A stretch of DNA of 64,000 nucleotides from Gnetum montanum (lineage: Eukaryota; Streptophyta; Gnetopsida; Gnetales; Gnetaceae), in assembly GCA_015680685.1 (NCBI GenBank), contig MNCI01029288.1:18222-82221 (forward strand). Reading direction: 5' to 3'. Below are positions 1 through 12,810 of the stretch, piece by piece. Position 1 is the stretch's first letter; each line of letters begins with the position of its first letter. The notes beneath the pieces were generated by a model. The model made no database searches. It was not told the origin of the DNA and was given only the letters and a program-made list of their open reading frames with translations. The position numbers and the translations under genes were made by a program.

Positions 1-1790
1 ACCACTTTTTAGCAAGTGGTCAAGGAGCTTGGACAGTTTTAAGGGAAATTTTATGTATTTTGATTTATCCTTCCTCTTAAAGTTAGGTATAGATTAGTTA
101 GATGTAGAGTCCCTATACATTAAGGTTTGAGTGGTAGTGGTGGTGGATTTTTGTTCATTTATTCTTGGTCCTAGCATCATTTTGGTTTCTTTGGATATAG
201 TGGCTATGACTACATGGTTTTTCTTCCCTTTGTCTCTATCCTTCCATGTATATTGATTTTTATATGCCACATAGGTAGGGTTGTGGCTAGCTTCAATAAC
301 ATCCTCTATGTTCTTTGTTTACGAGAAAGCTTAACTAAGGAACTACAAATCTAAGTAATAGAGTTTGGACTTAATGAAGGTATTAATCACCTCCTTGAGT
401 ATGGTCATAAGATGTGTCTCAGCTATGGGTTCAAGAATCTCATTGACAAGAGTATTCCATCATTGTATGAACTTTTGCACAGGTTCAAAGGGCCCCTACT
501 TGACCTTCATTAGTTGGTCAAGAGTTGTATTTGGTTTCAGGTTATACTTAAAATGGTTAATGAACTATGAAACTAAGTCTTGTAGTGAGGTAATGGATTC
601 TCTAGGTAACAAGCGATACTAATCCATAGCTTTTTTGATGAAGGACATAGGAAAGTCACACATAAAAATATGAGGCCAAGCTTGTAACAACAAGCACTCA
701 GAATAGAAGGTAATGAGGTGTGAGTTGGGATCACCTCACTATTGTATTTGGTAAAATGAAAATGGAAATGCCCATGGGAAGAGTTATTTGGGAGACAGTT
801 GGACTAATAAAATCATCTTGGTAGAAATCCATTGTTTTATCCATCTACATGGTAGAGACCTTGAGCTTGTGTAGCTCTCTCATGAGGTCTTAGATCATGT
901 AGAAGGTTTAATCCAAGCCTTGGGGCACTCTAGTGAATTACAAGGTTTATACAAATGGATGTAGGGAAATTTGGAAGGTGTGTGGCCTTGTGATAGAATG
1001 TGGGAACGATGGAAAGGGTTGGGTGATCACAATGGAAGGAGGATTGAACAAGGATAATGAGCTTTGCATTTGGACTGAAGGGAAAAAAGAGATGTGAGAG
1101 GCTTGCATAACTTAGGGTCCCATAGAGGGATCCACTAAGATCAAGAAAGGATAGGAGGTGATGGATACCACCACTAATGGTCTTGTGAAGTGAGGTTGTG
1201 TTGCAAAGATCATGGATGAAAACAAGGAGGGTGATTAAGACATAGGTTGAGCCTAATGCATGGATATAATGGGTATCATCCTAAACATGGTGGAATACAT
1301 AGGAGGAGAGGAAGCGTGGGAACTAATCCCATAGATGAGGTAGGAGATGCAGAACTGGGTGTAGTTATTTGGGGAGCTAATTGTTGGAAAATGCTTCTAA
1401 TGAAGATATTTGGCTCTAGTTCCACCTCAAATTTATTTTGTTCTTCTTGATTTCTATTCGAGCTAAGCTTCTCACTCCACTCATCAACTTCTATGAGTTG
1501 TATAAGCATGTGTGCATAGAAGTCAGTACGAGGGATTTTGTCATAAGGGAATGGGATGTATTCTTTTCCATCACAATGTAATATTTTGAACTGATGCTTA
1601 GCATTAGATTCAAAATGTGGTATTAGGAGCCTAGAAAATATTTTAGCATAGAGAAAGTTATAAAAATCCTAATTAATCATCATAAATTTTGGCTTTTTGC
1701 CCCTCTACCTAAGTAATTGTCTACACTCAATGATGACTAGGTCTTTTAGGTCATACACATGGACTCCATTCTAGTTTGACGCCATGTGGT
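1..1790 (-). pseudogene. C-family Ty3/gypsy gag remnant, antisense
   Basis: Read on the minus strand this is a decayed gag of the same family as the forward gag at 51780-53650. The strongest match is at 1276-1509, where DEWSEKL, a run of acidic residues, SIFQQLAP and SSMGLVP align with the forward copy at about 52080-52270. At about 370-460 the phrase NEILEPIAETH aligns with NEILEPIVETH of the other copy. The start would be near 1780, just beside the minisatellite at 1800-2290. Stops and frameshifts are frequent and the left end runs out of the window. It was assigned to gag by its relation to the other copy and by the Retrotrans_gag-like stretch there; no protease or polymerase is seen. Confidence 0.6.
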
Positions 1791-1799
1791 TAAGGTTGA

Positions 1800-2290
1800 G
1801 AGGTGATCCAGTTGATTCATGAAAAGACATAGACCAAGTGTTAATGATGCTTAGTATATGAAGGTTCTAGTGTCAATGAGAGTTGTAGCATCAATGTGAA
1901 TTGTGTAGTGTCAATGATAGTAATGTAGCATCAGTGACAATTGTAGCAACAATAGTTGCATCAATGACACTTGAGTGTAAACAACATTATTATGTCAATG
2001 ACATTGAGCATTAATGATACTTATGTAGTATCAATGACAGTTGAGCGTCAATGATACTATTGCATCAATGACATTGTTGCATCAATGATACTTGAGTAGC
2101 GTCAATCATGTTTGAGCATCAACAATGTTGTAGTGTTAATGATGCTTGAGCATCAACAACATTGTAGCATCAACAATGTTTAGTGTCAATGGCACTTAAG
2201 CATCAATGACATAGTTGAGTGTCAACAATGTTATTGCATTAATGATGTTGAGTGTTAATGACACTTGGAAGTTTTCAAGTTTTGTTGATG
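1800..2290. repeat. Degenerate minisatellite (about 18-20 bp unit)
   Basis: About 25 imperfect copies of a unit of the form GTAGCATCAATGACACTTG, with GTGTCAATGAT and CAACAATGTT variants, run through this interval. It lies directly 5' of the antisense gag start at about 1780. The related element at 51300-51560 has an unrelated 23-bp array in the corresponding position. No coding potential is seen. Confidence 0.75.
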
Positions 2291-2299
2291 CTAGAAAAC

Positions 2300-3870
2300 T
2301 AGGAAGGGGTTTTAGCATCTACACTACAACCAAAATTGTAAAATTTAAAAATTACTTTTATTATTTTTAAAACAAAAAGTTTTGTGGGTAATCACTGCAC
2401 ATTACATTAACAATAACAAAATGTAATTTTCTCAAAGTTTCCAAAGAGAAAAAGGTAATAATGCTACATTGGAAACTACACTATAACTAGTGATAGAAAA
2501 GGGCATGTTTTGGCCATGAACTAGTTGTGATGTACAAACTGTAACATGTAGAACTAAAAATAAATTTTAAGTAAATTTTTGCAAACATAAAATAGGCAAA
2601 CACTATAATAGGTTTAGATAAAGAATTTAGGTAAAGGCCCTCCTTCTAGTAGTAGAAGCTATAGCAATAGAAAAATTTGATACTGGAGAGCCAAAGATCC
2701 CTATTAGAATAGTTAAACTTGTAGATCCATAGACCTTGAAAAGGATCTACAAGCACCTCAAATTATCTAGTAGATCACTTGAGGACTTAAAAACATCTAT
2801 TACCAAGTACTGACAAAATGTATATGAAATGTAAACAAGTGAGGAAATATTCATTAGACAAAACCAAAATGGAAATGCAATAAAAACACCACCAAAAATT
2901 CATATTGCAAATTGTAACCTTCATTTCCCAACTTAATGTAAGAATCTTATTGTAAATGTAAGATTTGTAGTCCATGAGCTATAGTTCCATTCTAGATCTG
3001 CAATTCCATTTTTGTTTCCTTTATGTTTACATTCACATTTTTATTTTCGTGGTCATTTTACACTTTTTTAAGTCCCTGGATGATTGGCCAAACCATCCAG
3101 GGTGTCTTGTATCTCATTTGTAGAGGCCCTTTGGGATCTGAGGCTAAAACTATTTTGGTGCTTGGGATATTTTGATTTCCATTTTAGAAACCAAATTTTC
3201 TAGGTCCAATAGTTTTCCAATGCTAGAAAGATGGCCTCCATCTAAATTCTTAGCTAATACCCTTTTTTCAACTATCATGTTTTCGAGGTTTAAAATCTAT
3301 GAACATATTCAATCGAAGCCTTGGAAAATAGAATAGTTTGGTTTTCATTGTATTCTCACATTTGTTGTTGCATGTTTTGGGGCTAGCATACTCTAGTTGG
3401 AAAACTAAAATTCAAAAACCCAATTCAATTTTTTGTAAAATCTATTTGATTAAAGAACTTTTCCCAATTCCATCTATGATGGAATAGATCACTTTTCCCA
3501 ATTTTGTTAGTGATGAAATAGACCACTTTTCCCATCTTCACCACTTAGCATGGGTGGTTGGTAAATGCCCTATCTACTTCATAGTACATGACCATTTACT
3601 GCATAGTATTTCATAGTAGCAGTTTCCCACTACCTTTCCTTTTTTGGTCAACTACATTAGTGGATTATCCCACTTATTTTTTTTACTAAAAATAGTAAAA
3701 AAGTGGTAAAACTACATTTTTAGTATGTCATTCAACTAGTCGATCGTATTGTCCTTTAACTTCATCGAGAAAACTACTAGCAAATAGGCTATGAGGGTCT
3801 ATGACTTCAAAAACACCACCATAGTAGAATGTAAGCAATCCCTAAGGCTTAGGGGATGAAGTCCTAATTT
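2300..3870 (+). mobile_element. C-family LTR/leader fragment, forward
   Basis: This AT-rich, non-coding block matches the forward sequence at 42060-42240 (around 2870-2990) and at 51000-51260 (around 3050-3290), sharing phrases such as GTAGAGGCCC and CCAATAGTTTTC. At about 3785-3870 it reaches the same gag-start context as 51800-51880, then breaks off where antisense element L begins. It is therefore the 5' end of a forward C-family element, head-to-head with the antisense gag at 1-1790. The LTR boundaries are not clear. A short direct repeat (ATAGA-CACTTTTCCCA) lies at about 3480-3535. Confidence 0.55.
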
Positions 3871-3889
3871 CATCCCCCACAACTAAGTT

Positions 3890-6356
3890 CAAGACAAGAA
3901 TTACTAATTAGGTTATATGTTTCCATGCATTATTTGAATAGTTCAACATTCTCATTTGTGAGCCACTAGGTGTCCTTTGGTTTAGCAACTATTTTGTGGA
4001 TCCATTTTTGCACACACTCTTGTTCCTTATATTTGCTATGGATTGGTGTAGGAATTAAGTGAATACTTTGAACCTTTAACCCATACTTGCACCCTTTGTT
4101 ATTACTAGTGATGCATGGAATGTTCAGTCTCTTCCCAATGATAGATTTATATTTTACATTTTATGTTGGGTTGGTGATAATTATTGACTTCTGTGTAGGA
4201 TTGGGAGACATTGTTTCGGCAAGGAAGGATGTTGCACTAGATTGCCCTTATGCTGGTTTTGATGAGCTAGTAGATTTATGCATCTTATTCACATAAGTGG
4301 AAACCATCCTAAAGAAGGGATGTTTCCTAGATTTTTGCAGAGAACTACTAACATGATAATTTTCATGTATGTTCACAATACAAGTGGCATTCTTCTATTG
4401 AGGTTTCATTGCCAATTCTTCTTGAATTATTGGTTGTGGCATATGATGAAGGAAAGTATAAGAGTAGCGAGGATGTGTCGAAGGATAAGAGATGTGAGAT
4501 GGTGACCCCACAAGAGATGTTCATCTTGATGATATTCAGGAGGGTGGTAGTAGTGATTTCATGTAAAGGAAGTAGAACCAATTGGAAAAACAAGTTTCCA
4601 AAAATAATATTTGTACGGGTCTAACTAGCAATAAGGGTAGTGCTGGTTTGCTGATGGCCTCCCCCATGACTATCAGTTTTGCCATTGTAGTTGATAGTAG
4701 TCGTAAGGCTGATAAGAAGTCTTAATAAAATAGTATGGTTGGTTGTAGGACTATCTATAATAACCTTGTAATTAGGGTAATTTTCTAGGCATTTTCTTTT
4801 TGATGAACTTGGAATTCAAAGCAAAAGCCCCATACTCATGTAGATATAACATAACTAAGCAATAGCCCTTTAGATGGTCATATTGATAGATGTCACATCT
4901 ATCATCCTCTTCTATACTTGAGTCTGTAACCTCTTCTACTATAGTCATTTTCCCTTTTTGCTAAATAGTGTTCCTACCTATTTCATTATTCCTTTTCCTC
5001 TTTTTACTTTAATCACTTAATTATTTTTCCACTACCTTCTCCCTTATGGTTTCTAAGTAGGTTGTAACTTTTTCATACATCAGCTTCCACATCTTATCTA
5101 GCCTTGCTTCCATCTCAATGATAGCCTTTTGTATTGACAAGGTCTATTGTGAAATTAACATGTTGAAAGCTTTCTCTTTTTCCTTATCATAAATATGGAG
5201 CTCTCTTGTTTAAAGAGTGGGATCCCAGTTATATTCCTCAAAACACTCCCTTTTACATAGCTCTCCTTCTTCTTTCACCACTTATTTCACTTGCCTTTAT
5301 ATCTGATTGGCTCTCAATTTGGATAGTTTTCCATAAGTGTAGATGCCAAGGGTCTTCCTTGTTTGGTTACAAAGCCCATCTATGATGTGGAGAAGTTGCT
5401 CCTTTTTTAAAAAAATTGATGACCGAGACATCTATGTAGTTGAAAATAGTATTTTTCCAAGGCCACATCCAAGGATTCATTATTTCTTTACTTCCATCCT
5501 TGGATTTGATTTCTTAGATTAGACACTCTCTCATAGGTTTGATATTTTTTGTTGAGAAGGGCAAGAATTGTAGACCACCGATGGATTGAATCTAGCTCCA
5601 ATGATCTATACCAACTCCTTCTATGAGTGTCCTAAGAAAGAGCTTAAGCTTTTACCACTTACATTTGATTTTATGTAAGGTGTAGGCATTGCGGAAGGCT
5701 TGTACATGATGTTGTGGATCAAAATTATAGCTGCCCTCAAATCTAGGAATGTCATTCATATCTAGTCATTTGATGCAGCTTTCCTTTTAATACCTATGAG
5801 GTATTCTAACTACCTCCCAGATTTATGTCATGCTCCTAGTCGCTAGTAAGGGTTCATTTTCTTTAGACGTGCCATCATGATAATCATCATTTCTATTTGT
5901 CTTATAGTGATGGTCTCACCTATGCTCATTTTTATGTCTTTTATCTTACTTTTGATTTCTACTACTGGCTCCATCTTGATCCCTTAGTTTATCTTTATTT
6001 CTATACCTACATTCATCTTTGTTAGAACTAGACATTAAAGAGGAAGAGAAATATGCTGAATTGGGAGAATCGCCATTGCTCCTATAGTTCTTCCTATGGT
6101 CCCTTGATGTATTCTTTCTAAATTTAGAGGAGGTCCTAGGCTTTGAGGTCCTCCTTATTTTGGGACCAATTCCATCCCCCTTAGGTTTATCTACATTAGT
6201 TGAATGTATTCTTTGAATGTAGTAAGGGTTTAAATAAGCATAAAAAACCCTTGTATTTAGTGATTCACTCAAACTTTCTTCAATATAGATCCTATCATTT
6301 CTCCTACTAGTGTTCTCATCATATGATGCATTATTGATCTTTTGTGAAGGAGACAT
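3890..6356 (-). pseudogene. Element L gag polyprotein remnant
   Basis: This is an antisense gag of the E-superfamily. The open N-terminal stretch (6356-5946) is basic and Ser-rich. It is followed by ENEPLLATRS, the MNDIPRFEG segment that opens the Retrotrans_gag core, and degenerate core sequence to about 5400. A zinc-knuckle-like motif at about 4900-4850 reads C-D-I-Y-x-Y-D-H-x-K-G-Y-C, with Tyr in place of the second Cys. The Pro/Tyr/Gln-rich tail resembles E3 gag and ends near 3900, where the element is truncated against C-family DNA. Many stops are present and no protease is visible. It reads outward from the partial LTR at 6503-7200. Confidence 0.65.
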
Positions 6357-6479
6357 GCTTTTAATTAATAATATGTGTGACTTAAAATACTAATATTTCC
6401 AAAAATATAAATCATTAATACTGCTACAACAATCATTTAGTGATTTTGTTACTATCCTAGATAGTGCACGTAGCTAACT

Positions 6480-6502
6480 AAAGTCCCCAACAATGATGCA
6501 AA
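6480..6502 (-). other. Primer-binding site of element L
   Basis: On the minus strand the LTR end CTCATCA is followed by TTTGCATCATTGTTGGGGAC. This is a mutated form of the tRNA-Asp-type site TGGCGCCGTTGCCGGGGA known from Athila/Tat elements. It places the 5' end of L on the right and confirms antisense orientation. Confidence 0.55.
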
Positions 6503-7200
6503 TGATGAGCAGCAAGCAATCCCTACACCCAAGCATACGAATCACTAGCATTCACTAAGCAATTCAATTGAATTTTGTAGACTTATCAATTCACTAAGCG
6601 TTCTCTAAGTACACTGGGTCTAGGTAGTGAATTTGATGAATGTGATCGGTGTCTTATCAGTTTCACTTGAGAGGTGTAAGGGTATAGTTAAGTCTAACTA
6701 AGGCATATGATTTTTATCATTTTATATTTTTTGTTTAATTCACCTAAGTGTTGAAAATAAAGTAATTAAATATTTAATTAATCTAATAATTAACTATTTC
6801 TTAGCTAATCCTAACATAAGCATCTGTTCCCATCTTCCATAGATATCCTGAGCATGTTACAACATTACTAGGTTACCAAGAATTAAACAGTACTAGGATT
6901 ACCAAGTGTTAAGTGTATGCTTGAGATGGTTGTACCTATGTGTATTAATTATCCATAATTAATTAATTAATTAAATGAATTAAAGTAAAGTACATGAATA
7001 ATAAATACATTAAGTAAACATTAAGCTAAGACCAAGTGCTAAAAGGTTTATGAAGAAAGCTCATCTTTATTGTTGATCACACTAAGGTGCTTAGGTACAT
7101 CAGTGCTCAAATATAGATCCATACACTTATCACTCCTACTATAGGTACTTAGAAAATATTTTCAAGCCAATGCCACCCTAGAATGATTAAGTAGAGAAAC
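6503..7200 (-). repeat. Partial 5' LTR of element L, antisense
   Basis: The block begins TGATGAGC on the plus strand, which is the LTR end in antisense. It shares the R/U5-like landmarks of the D LTR at 49003-50035: the accession of CTAGGATTACC, the CATCTTTATT segment, ATAGATC, and the ACTCCTAC...GAAAATATT run at about 7130-7160. It breaks off near 7200 before the GATATC/TATA region, where remnant E0 starts. It is therefore a truncated LTR. Confidence 0.6.
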
Positions 7201-7239
7201 TAGTAGGCACTGAAGTTGTAGCAAGATCAACACCAGCAA

Positions 7240-8987
7240 CAAACATTCCAGCCATAAGAACAGAATAAGCATGACCTAGTGGGTCAACATTAGTTGTAAA
7301 AAGAGCAAGACCAAGTGCTTCACTAGCACAAAAAAACTATAGACTTTTAATAAGCTACCTATAGTAGATAGTAGAAACAATAATAAGCATGTATAGAGTT
7401 AAACATAATCCCAAAAAAACCTATCGTATCAATAGGATTCACAAGTGGTTAAGTATCTTTATAGGTAAGAGAAGATGATGACTATTACAACAAATTTTAG
7501 GGAACATTGTATCATTTTAGACGATGTTAGAAACTAGAGAAGGTGCCACTATGGTGATTATGCAACACCAGGATGTAGCTAGAGTAGTTGAAGCTATAAC
7601 TAATATTATCAAAGAATCATTCAACATTCCCATTATGCCACCAAAAAATATTACTGGAGCCAAAGATGTAGAAATATTAGCTAGAATATCAATAATCCTT
7701 GTAGAACATGAAGATGCATTGGAGAGACGGCTATAAATAGGATAAGTTATGAAGAATCCTTTTAACATCTTTAGTAATATCACTACAATATAGTCTAAGT
7801 TAATATCTACCAAAGGTAACAACATGTAGAAAGTAAACTATAGATATTATAAGAAGAATTAGTTACATTAAGAGTAGAAAGACAAGACCCTGCATGACAT
7901 ATTGCACCCAATAAGTTAGCACTATTCAAATATGAATAATTTGGTCAACAAATGACCAAACAAAAATAAATGGATAAGGTGAAAGTAGTGGAATGCCTCA
8001 GTAGCAAAAGCCCAAATGTATGCACTTGCTAAGGTCATTATTGCATTAGAAGAAGAAAATAAGAACATTGTTGTAGAAAATTTAAGATTAACAAACCTTA
8101 AAAGGAAAAAGAACATAGTGGAAGAAAGCATTCATTAGCTTAGAGACAAGTTTTCTAGAGTCAACCTTGATGTTAGACAACTCACCCTTAAGAACATGAT
8201 CCTATTAATGAAAGAAATGGATGTAGTTTGACAAAAGTCAGTTATTGAAATCAATAGATGATAGAATAAGATCAAGAAGAAAAAAATGCTCAAGGAGCAC
8301 TTCAATGATCAAGTAGGCATGTATAAATAAACCAATGAGGAAGAAATCTAGATGGTCAAAGCTAAGATCAGTTCTATCACCCAACAAACACCTGATTAGC
8401 AACCCATATTAGATAGTATTTCCAATGTTCATCAAGCCAAAATAAAGAATAAAGACCTACAAATTGAGGACCTAATAAAATACATGGGGTTAGTAAATGT
8501 TTTCTATCCTAACTTAACCATGTTAATAGTAGGTAGGCCAAGAATAAATGTACTATAGCAAGTGGCTACAATATACTCTATGAATGTAAAAGTACTTGTA
8601 GATAGGAAAGATACATAGCAAAAGCTTCACATTGCAAACAATGAACTCCAAATAGTCAAATCCAACTACCAAGACTAGAAAGATGTTGTAGCATACTTGG
8701 CCAAGTGAATGATTGATTACTAATAACTATAAAATATTTCCACATATTTTCAATTAGAAAGCACACAAATTTTACTATGGTATGTCAAGGCCAAGAAAAT
8801 GTGTCCATAGCTACCATGTCTTTAGGAGGTATCAACTCCTAGAAATATTGCTAAATTCACATGAACGATGCATAATTCTAAAATAGAGGAAGAAAAACTT
8901 AGAGCACTGCTAAAAAAATACTAATTTCAAATGCTAGATGATAAAGAAAACTGATTAATGGAGGAGCCCCCACCACTTGGAATCTAA
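7240..8987 (+). pseudogene. E0 ORF2 remnant (C-terminal half, coiled coil)
   Basis: This is homologous to the C-terminal part of ORF2 in E3 (60440-62282) and E2 (31600-33323). The best-preserved part is 7524-7736, whose LETREGATMVIMQHQD, IIKESFNIPIMP and VEHEDALERRL match LETSEGATVVAMQHQ, IKESFNVPIMP and VEHEDVLDQLL of E3. Lys/Glu-rich coiled-coil segments follow. The ORF ends MEEPPPLGI then TAA at 8985-8987, matching the E2 C terminus. Numerous stops break it. Everything 5' of about 7200 (LTR, gag, ORF2 N terminus) is missing. Function is unknown. Confidence 0.6.
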
Positions 8988-9209
8988 AAAATCTACATCA
9001 AGTTTTGTTTCTTTTTCTTTTGCCATGTATCAATTATGTATTGCATGATAATTTATTAATACCACTCAAATAATGCAGCAATCGTAATAGAGTTAGTCAT
9101 GTAAACATGTGTCTTGATGTTGAACTCCATGTAATCCTACAATTCTTTAACGAACTCTATCCTCTTTATGTTTTAACTCGAGGATGATTTTCAGCGAGTT
9201 GTGAGGGTA

Positions 9210-10053
9210 TGATAAAAAATTATTCTAAAGGACTATGATATCATAGATGTAATATCATAGCCTAATATACGTTATCATAGATATGATGTAGTGGACCATG
9301 GTCATGCTTATAAATACAAGTCAACCATCATGTCAAAAATAAGTTTTGGTCCAACACTTAGGAAAATTCTTGCAATTTGTTTTCTTAAAGTTAGAGTTAG
9401 TGTGAATGCCCATAGTGTGGTGAATTATAGTTGCAAAGAATGTTTATTCAAGTAGATTGTTCCTTAACATAATTCATGAAAATAATCAACGAAATTATTC
9501 TTCATCATTGTAGCATATCATTTAGAATAGATCTACTTTTTCATCATGTTTACTTTTACTAAGCAATCTATATTTCTTAATTCATTTACAATTCTAATGT
9601 TTGTTAGTAAGGTGGAATAAGTACAACTAATTTTGAGTGTAAAGTGTAATTGTTTGGTAACCCAATAGTGACTTGATTCACTTAACAATAGAGTTACCTG
9701 ATAATCTCAGTAATAGTTACATTAGCGTAGGACATGTACAGAAAACCAAGAATGGATACTTATCACCAAAGGATAGAATAAATTTATATTTCATTGTACT
9801 TTGAAATGAAATTTATATTCATGTTTACATATAATATTTTTAAAGAGCCAACAACATCAATTTATCATATACCTCACTAATATTTAAACCATAAATTTTG
9901 TACCTTGCTAACTCTAAGTGAGAAGACAACAATCATGAACTTACTCTCAACTCACTAGTATACTTATATTTTCCATCCACGAATTATGATATGGTCATGT
10001 GTGAATGCTTATGACTTGTATGGTTGAGTGTTGGAATACCTTATCTCTCATCA
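9210..10053 (+). repeat. E0 3' LTR
   Basis: This is an 844-bp LTR starting TGATAAAAAATT directly after a purine-rich GTGAGGGTA and ending CTCTCATCA. U3 holds a run of ATGATATCAT, TAATATCATAG and TTATCATAG at about 9235-9290, followed by the TATA box TTATAAATAC near 9310. The ending TATGGTTGAGTGTTGG...CTCATCA is shared with the LTRs of E1, E2 and E3. It abuts an antisense LINE on the right. The matching 5' LTR is not in the window, so no TSD can be tested. Confidence 0.75.
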
Positions 10054-11850
10054 AATGTACTTAGAATTGCTAAATTTTCAAGCATCTCCATAACTTACTT
10101 TGAATGAAAAATTATAAGCCTTAAAAAATCTACAAAGTAGATAAAAATTTTCTTCTATGAACCTTTTGCTCTATCAATAAGATATTTTAAAGTGATGTGA
10201 TGATCTATAGTAGAATGTTGTCACTTAAATCCTTACTAGGAAATTACATGTATCTAATTTTCTTCCAAGAATAGATTCAAGAATAGCCCAAAAGCTTAAC
10301 AAAAATATTGCTAATTATAATCAATATATAATTATTTAAATCTATTTTATCTCCTTTTAAAAAAATTATAACTACTTTATTAATGCACTATTTCTTTTCC
10401 AAACCCACTTGCACAACCAAATTTAACTTCTTCTAATAGCATTCCATACCAATGGTCCTCTTCATTTAAAAAATTCTTCATATAAGTTAATTATAGTAGT
10501 AGCTTTTCCTAATGCTAATTTTTTATCCTCTACAATATATCATAAAAAATGAATAATGTATTACCATTGTTATAAAAATCTTCTATTTTATCATCACTAT
10601 GAAACAAAGTTTAATAAAAACTTTATAAATATTTAAGAGATAAATCTTAGTTTAGTCTTCCATTACTTTGAGATAAATGCTAAAAACATTTGGAGTGCTT
10701 CTTTATCATTTTTAATAAAATGTTCTATTCATTTCTAATAAATTCCCTCTTCTTAGCTCAAATCAAATTTTTATATGAATTTATAATCTCTAATGACTTT
10801 TAAGTCTTCAATAAAATTCTAGTTGTCTTACATTCTTCATTATATCATTAGTTATTATTTGTATTTTTGCCTTTGGAAATATTTAGAGTAGCTGTAATTA
10901 GCATTTTTGTAAGACTCACACTTGAATTCCAAACCTTTTGAAGCTTATTTGAAAATTCTTCTTCATTTTTGTAATTAATAAAAGTGCTCTTTCCTCTTAG
11001 AATATCTAATATGCTATGTATATGCTAATAACATGAATTATAAAGGATAATGGTAGGATTCAATTATTTCTTCATTTACTTCAAAACACTTGATGTTGCT
11101 AACATTATCTAGGTGAAAAAAAAAGAAAATCAATACTAAAACCAGCTAATTTTAGATATTTATTCATGTTATTTAGAACTAATAGATTTAATCCTTGTCT
11201 CTGTTCTAACAAATGTTTTCCTATATGATTAAATTATTTATCTTATAGCACCAATTCAATTGTGCACTTTTCTCATATTCTAAACTAATTTTAGCATTAA
11301 ATTCATGACATATGTAAATTCTTCCTCTCTAAGCAAAACTAGAAATATTCATGCTAAGGGATTGGAAAGAAAAGTCTTGTGATAAACATTCTCATTCATA
11401 GAGAGTAGCTTCTCTATGTGAAAATTAATAAAAAGCTAAAAATAAAAAAATATTCTTGTTGCCATATTTTTATTCAAATATAATAATTATATTTATCTAC
11501 CTTTTCTATTTTAACTTTCTCATGAATAGAATTTTGAATCAAAATAACTAGACCTCCAAATAGTCTTTCAAAATCCACATTTCTTTTATAATGAAAAGAT
11601 AATACAACAAAATTAGAATAGAAATCTCTATAGTGTTCAATTTTGCATGTCTCAACAATACTAAATATGGCATATCTATTAAAGAAAGATATATTATATC
11701 ATACCTTCACTTTATTTGCTATTAATCCATCAATGATTAAAAATCCACAATAAAAATATTTTATGTATTCTTTGTGAAGTTTTTTGAATACTTATTTTTG
11801 GTAATTGCTACATTACTTCTTGTTTTCAAAAATGCTATATAACCTTGTAC
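10054..11850 (-). pseudogene. LINE ORF2 remnant (endonuclease, reverse transcriptase)
   Basis: This minus-strand non-LTR retrotransposon ORF2 is badly decayed. In order it shows an endonuclease-like EFNAKI (compare GDFNARI) at about 11310, a YNEECKTTR block with a later KKREF and KCF-HLS motif typical of the linker between endonuclease and RT (about 10640-10870), and an RT core block FIYFVDF (about 10130) followed by VMEMLENLAI. YFVDF with the downstream MLENL spacing is closer to jockey/RTE/CR1-type RTs than to the L1-type KLDYAKAY seen at 35333-35569. The 3' part of RT is cut off at the E0 LTR. The clade is inferred, not established. Confidence 0.5.
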
Positions 11851-11931
11851 TATCACTTCTTTCCCTTTCCTCTAAACTATAGATATTTTTACAAGTTCTT
11901 TATTAGTGAGATCTTCATTGCTCTAATTTTT

Positions 11932-12612
11932 CTAACCCTTTAAGTGATAGTGAACTTTCAAAACTTTGTATTTATCATTTGTATCATGAAATTTGATAGC
12001 AATGCATCCAAGTTCACCATTTTTAGGCCTAGAGTGAATTGCTTCCTTTATTTTAGATGATTCAATATGCATTATGTCTTTTATCATGGGTATCACTTCT
12101 TGAACTAGGTTTTTATTTTTATTTTCATCTATTCCAACAAAAAGAAAATTCAATACTTTATTCTTCCATTCTTTTTCTTCATTGAGAAGTTCATATATTA
12201 CCAAATCCATGTGAGTTTTTTCATCAATTTTCTTAAGGTACTTCTTTATTAGATCTGCTTGAATAATAGCTTCTAATGTAGTAACTTTTGCCTTCATGTA
12301 GTCTTTTCTTTAGTGATTTCTTTTAGTCAATCATCATTTTGGCTTTCCCAGTAATAAAATTGACTTGCAATGTAGTAATCTTTTGATACATCTCCTATAG
12401 TAACAAATCATTAATTGTTTTCAATATTTCATCATACATCATAGCCTCTATTAATTTGCTTTAATATTTTGCATTCTAAACTTGAATCATTTCAGGGTTT
12501 TATCATCCAAATACCATTTCAATGTCTTGAATTTAGAGTGGCAATTTGCATTCTCACATATATCTAACCCTTGGAAACCTTCTTTCACATTTCTTTTTAA
12601 AGAAATTTTCAT
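11932..12612 (-). pseudogene. LINE ORF1, L1-ORF1p-like RRM protein
   Basis: The open part (12297-11932, 121 aa) reads KVLNFLFVGIDENKNKN, then a helical VIPMIKDIMHIESSKIKEA, then CIAIKFHDTNDKYKVLK. This is the beta-alpha-beta-beta order of the Transposase_22/L1 ORF1p RRM, whose usual motifs are RRxNLRIxGxPE and PIIVKFxxxKDKxxIL. A start at 12612 (MKISLKRNVK) is possible, with an N-terminal C-x4-C-like segment, but several stops lie between it and 12297. The gene stands 5' of the LINE ORF2 remnant, as expected for ORF1. ORF1 nucleic-acid chaperones bind the element RNA; that role is family knowledge only. Confidence 0.5.
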
Positions 12613-12810
12613 TTTCTAATCTCCTCCCCTCTTTTCTTCCCAAACTATGTTTATTGTAACTACAACTAGATGACTATATGTACCTTCTTATTTCTTTAAT
12701 GATATACTCTATTTTTTATTCTTTAATATAATTTTATTTTTAGAGTCCAACAATCTTTCCAACCCATAATACATTCATAGAACTTAAAGTAAAACTTTTA
12801 GAGCTAAGTT

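Noticed and set aside
1800-2290. CRISPR-like array
   Set aside because: Units are degenerate, contiguous and without unique spacers, in a plant retroelement context.
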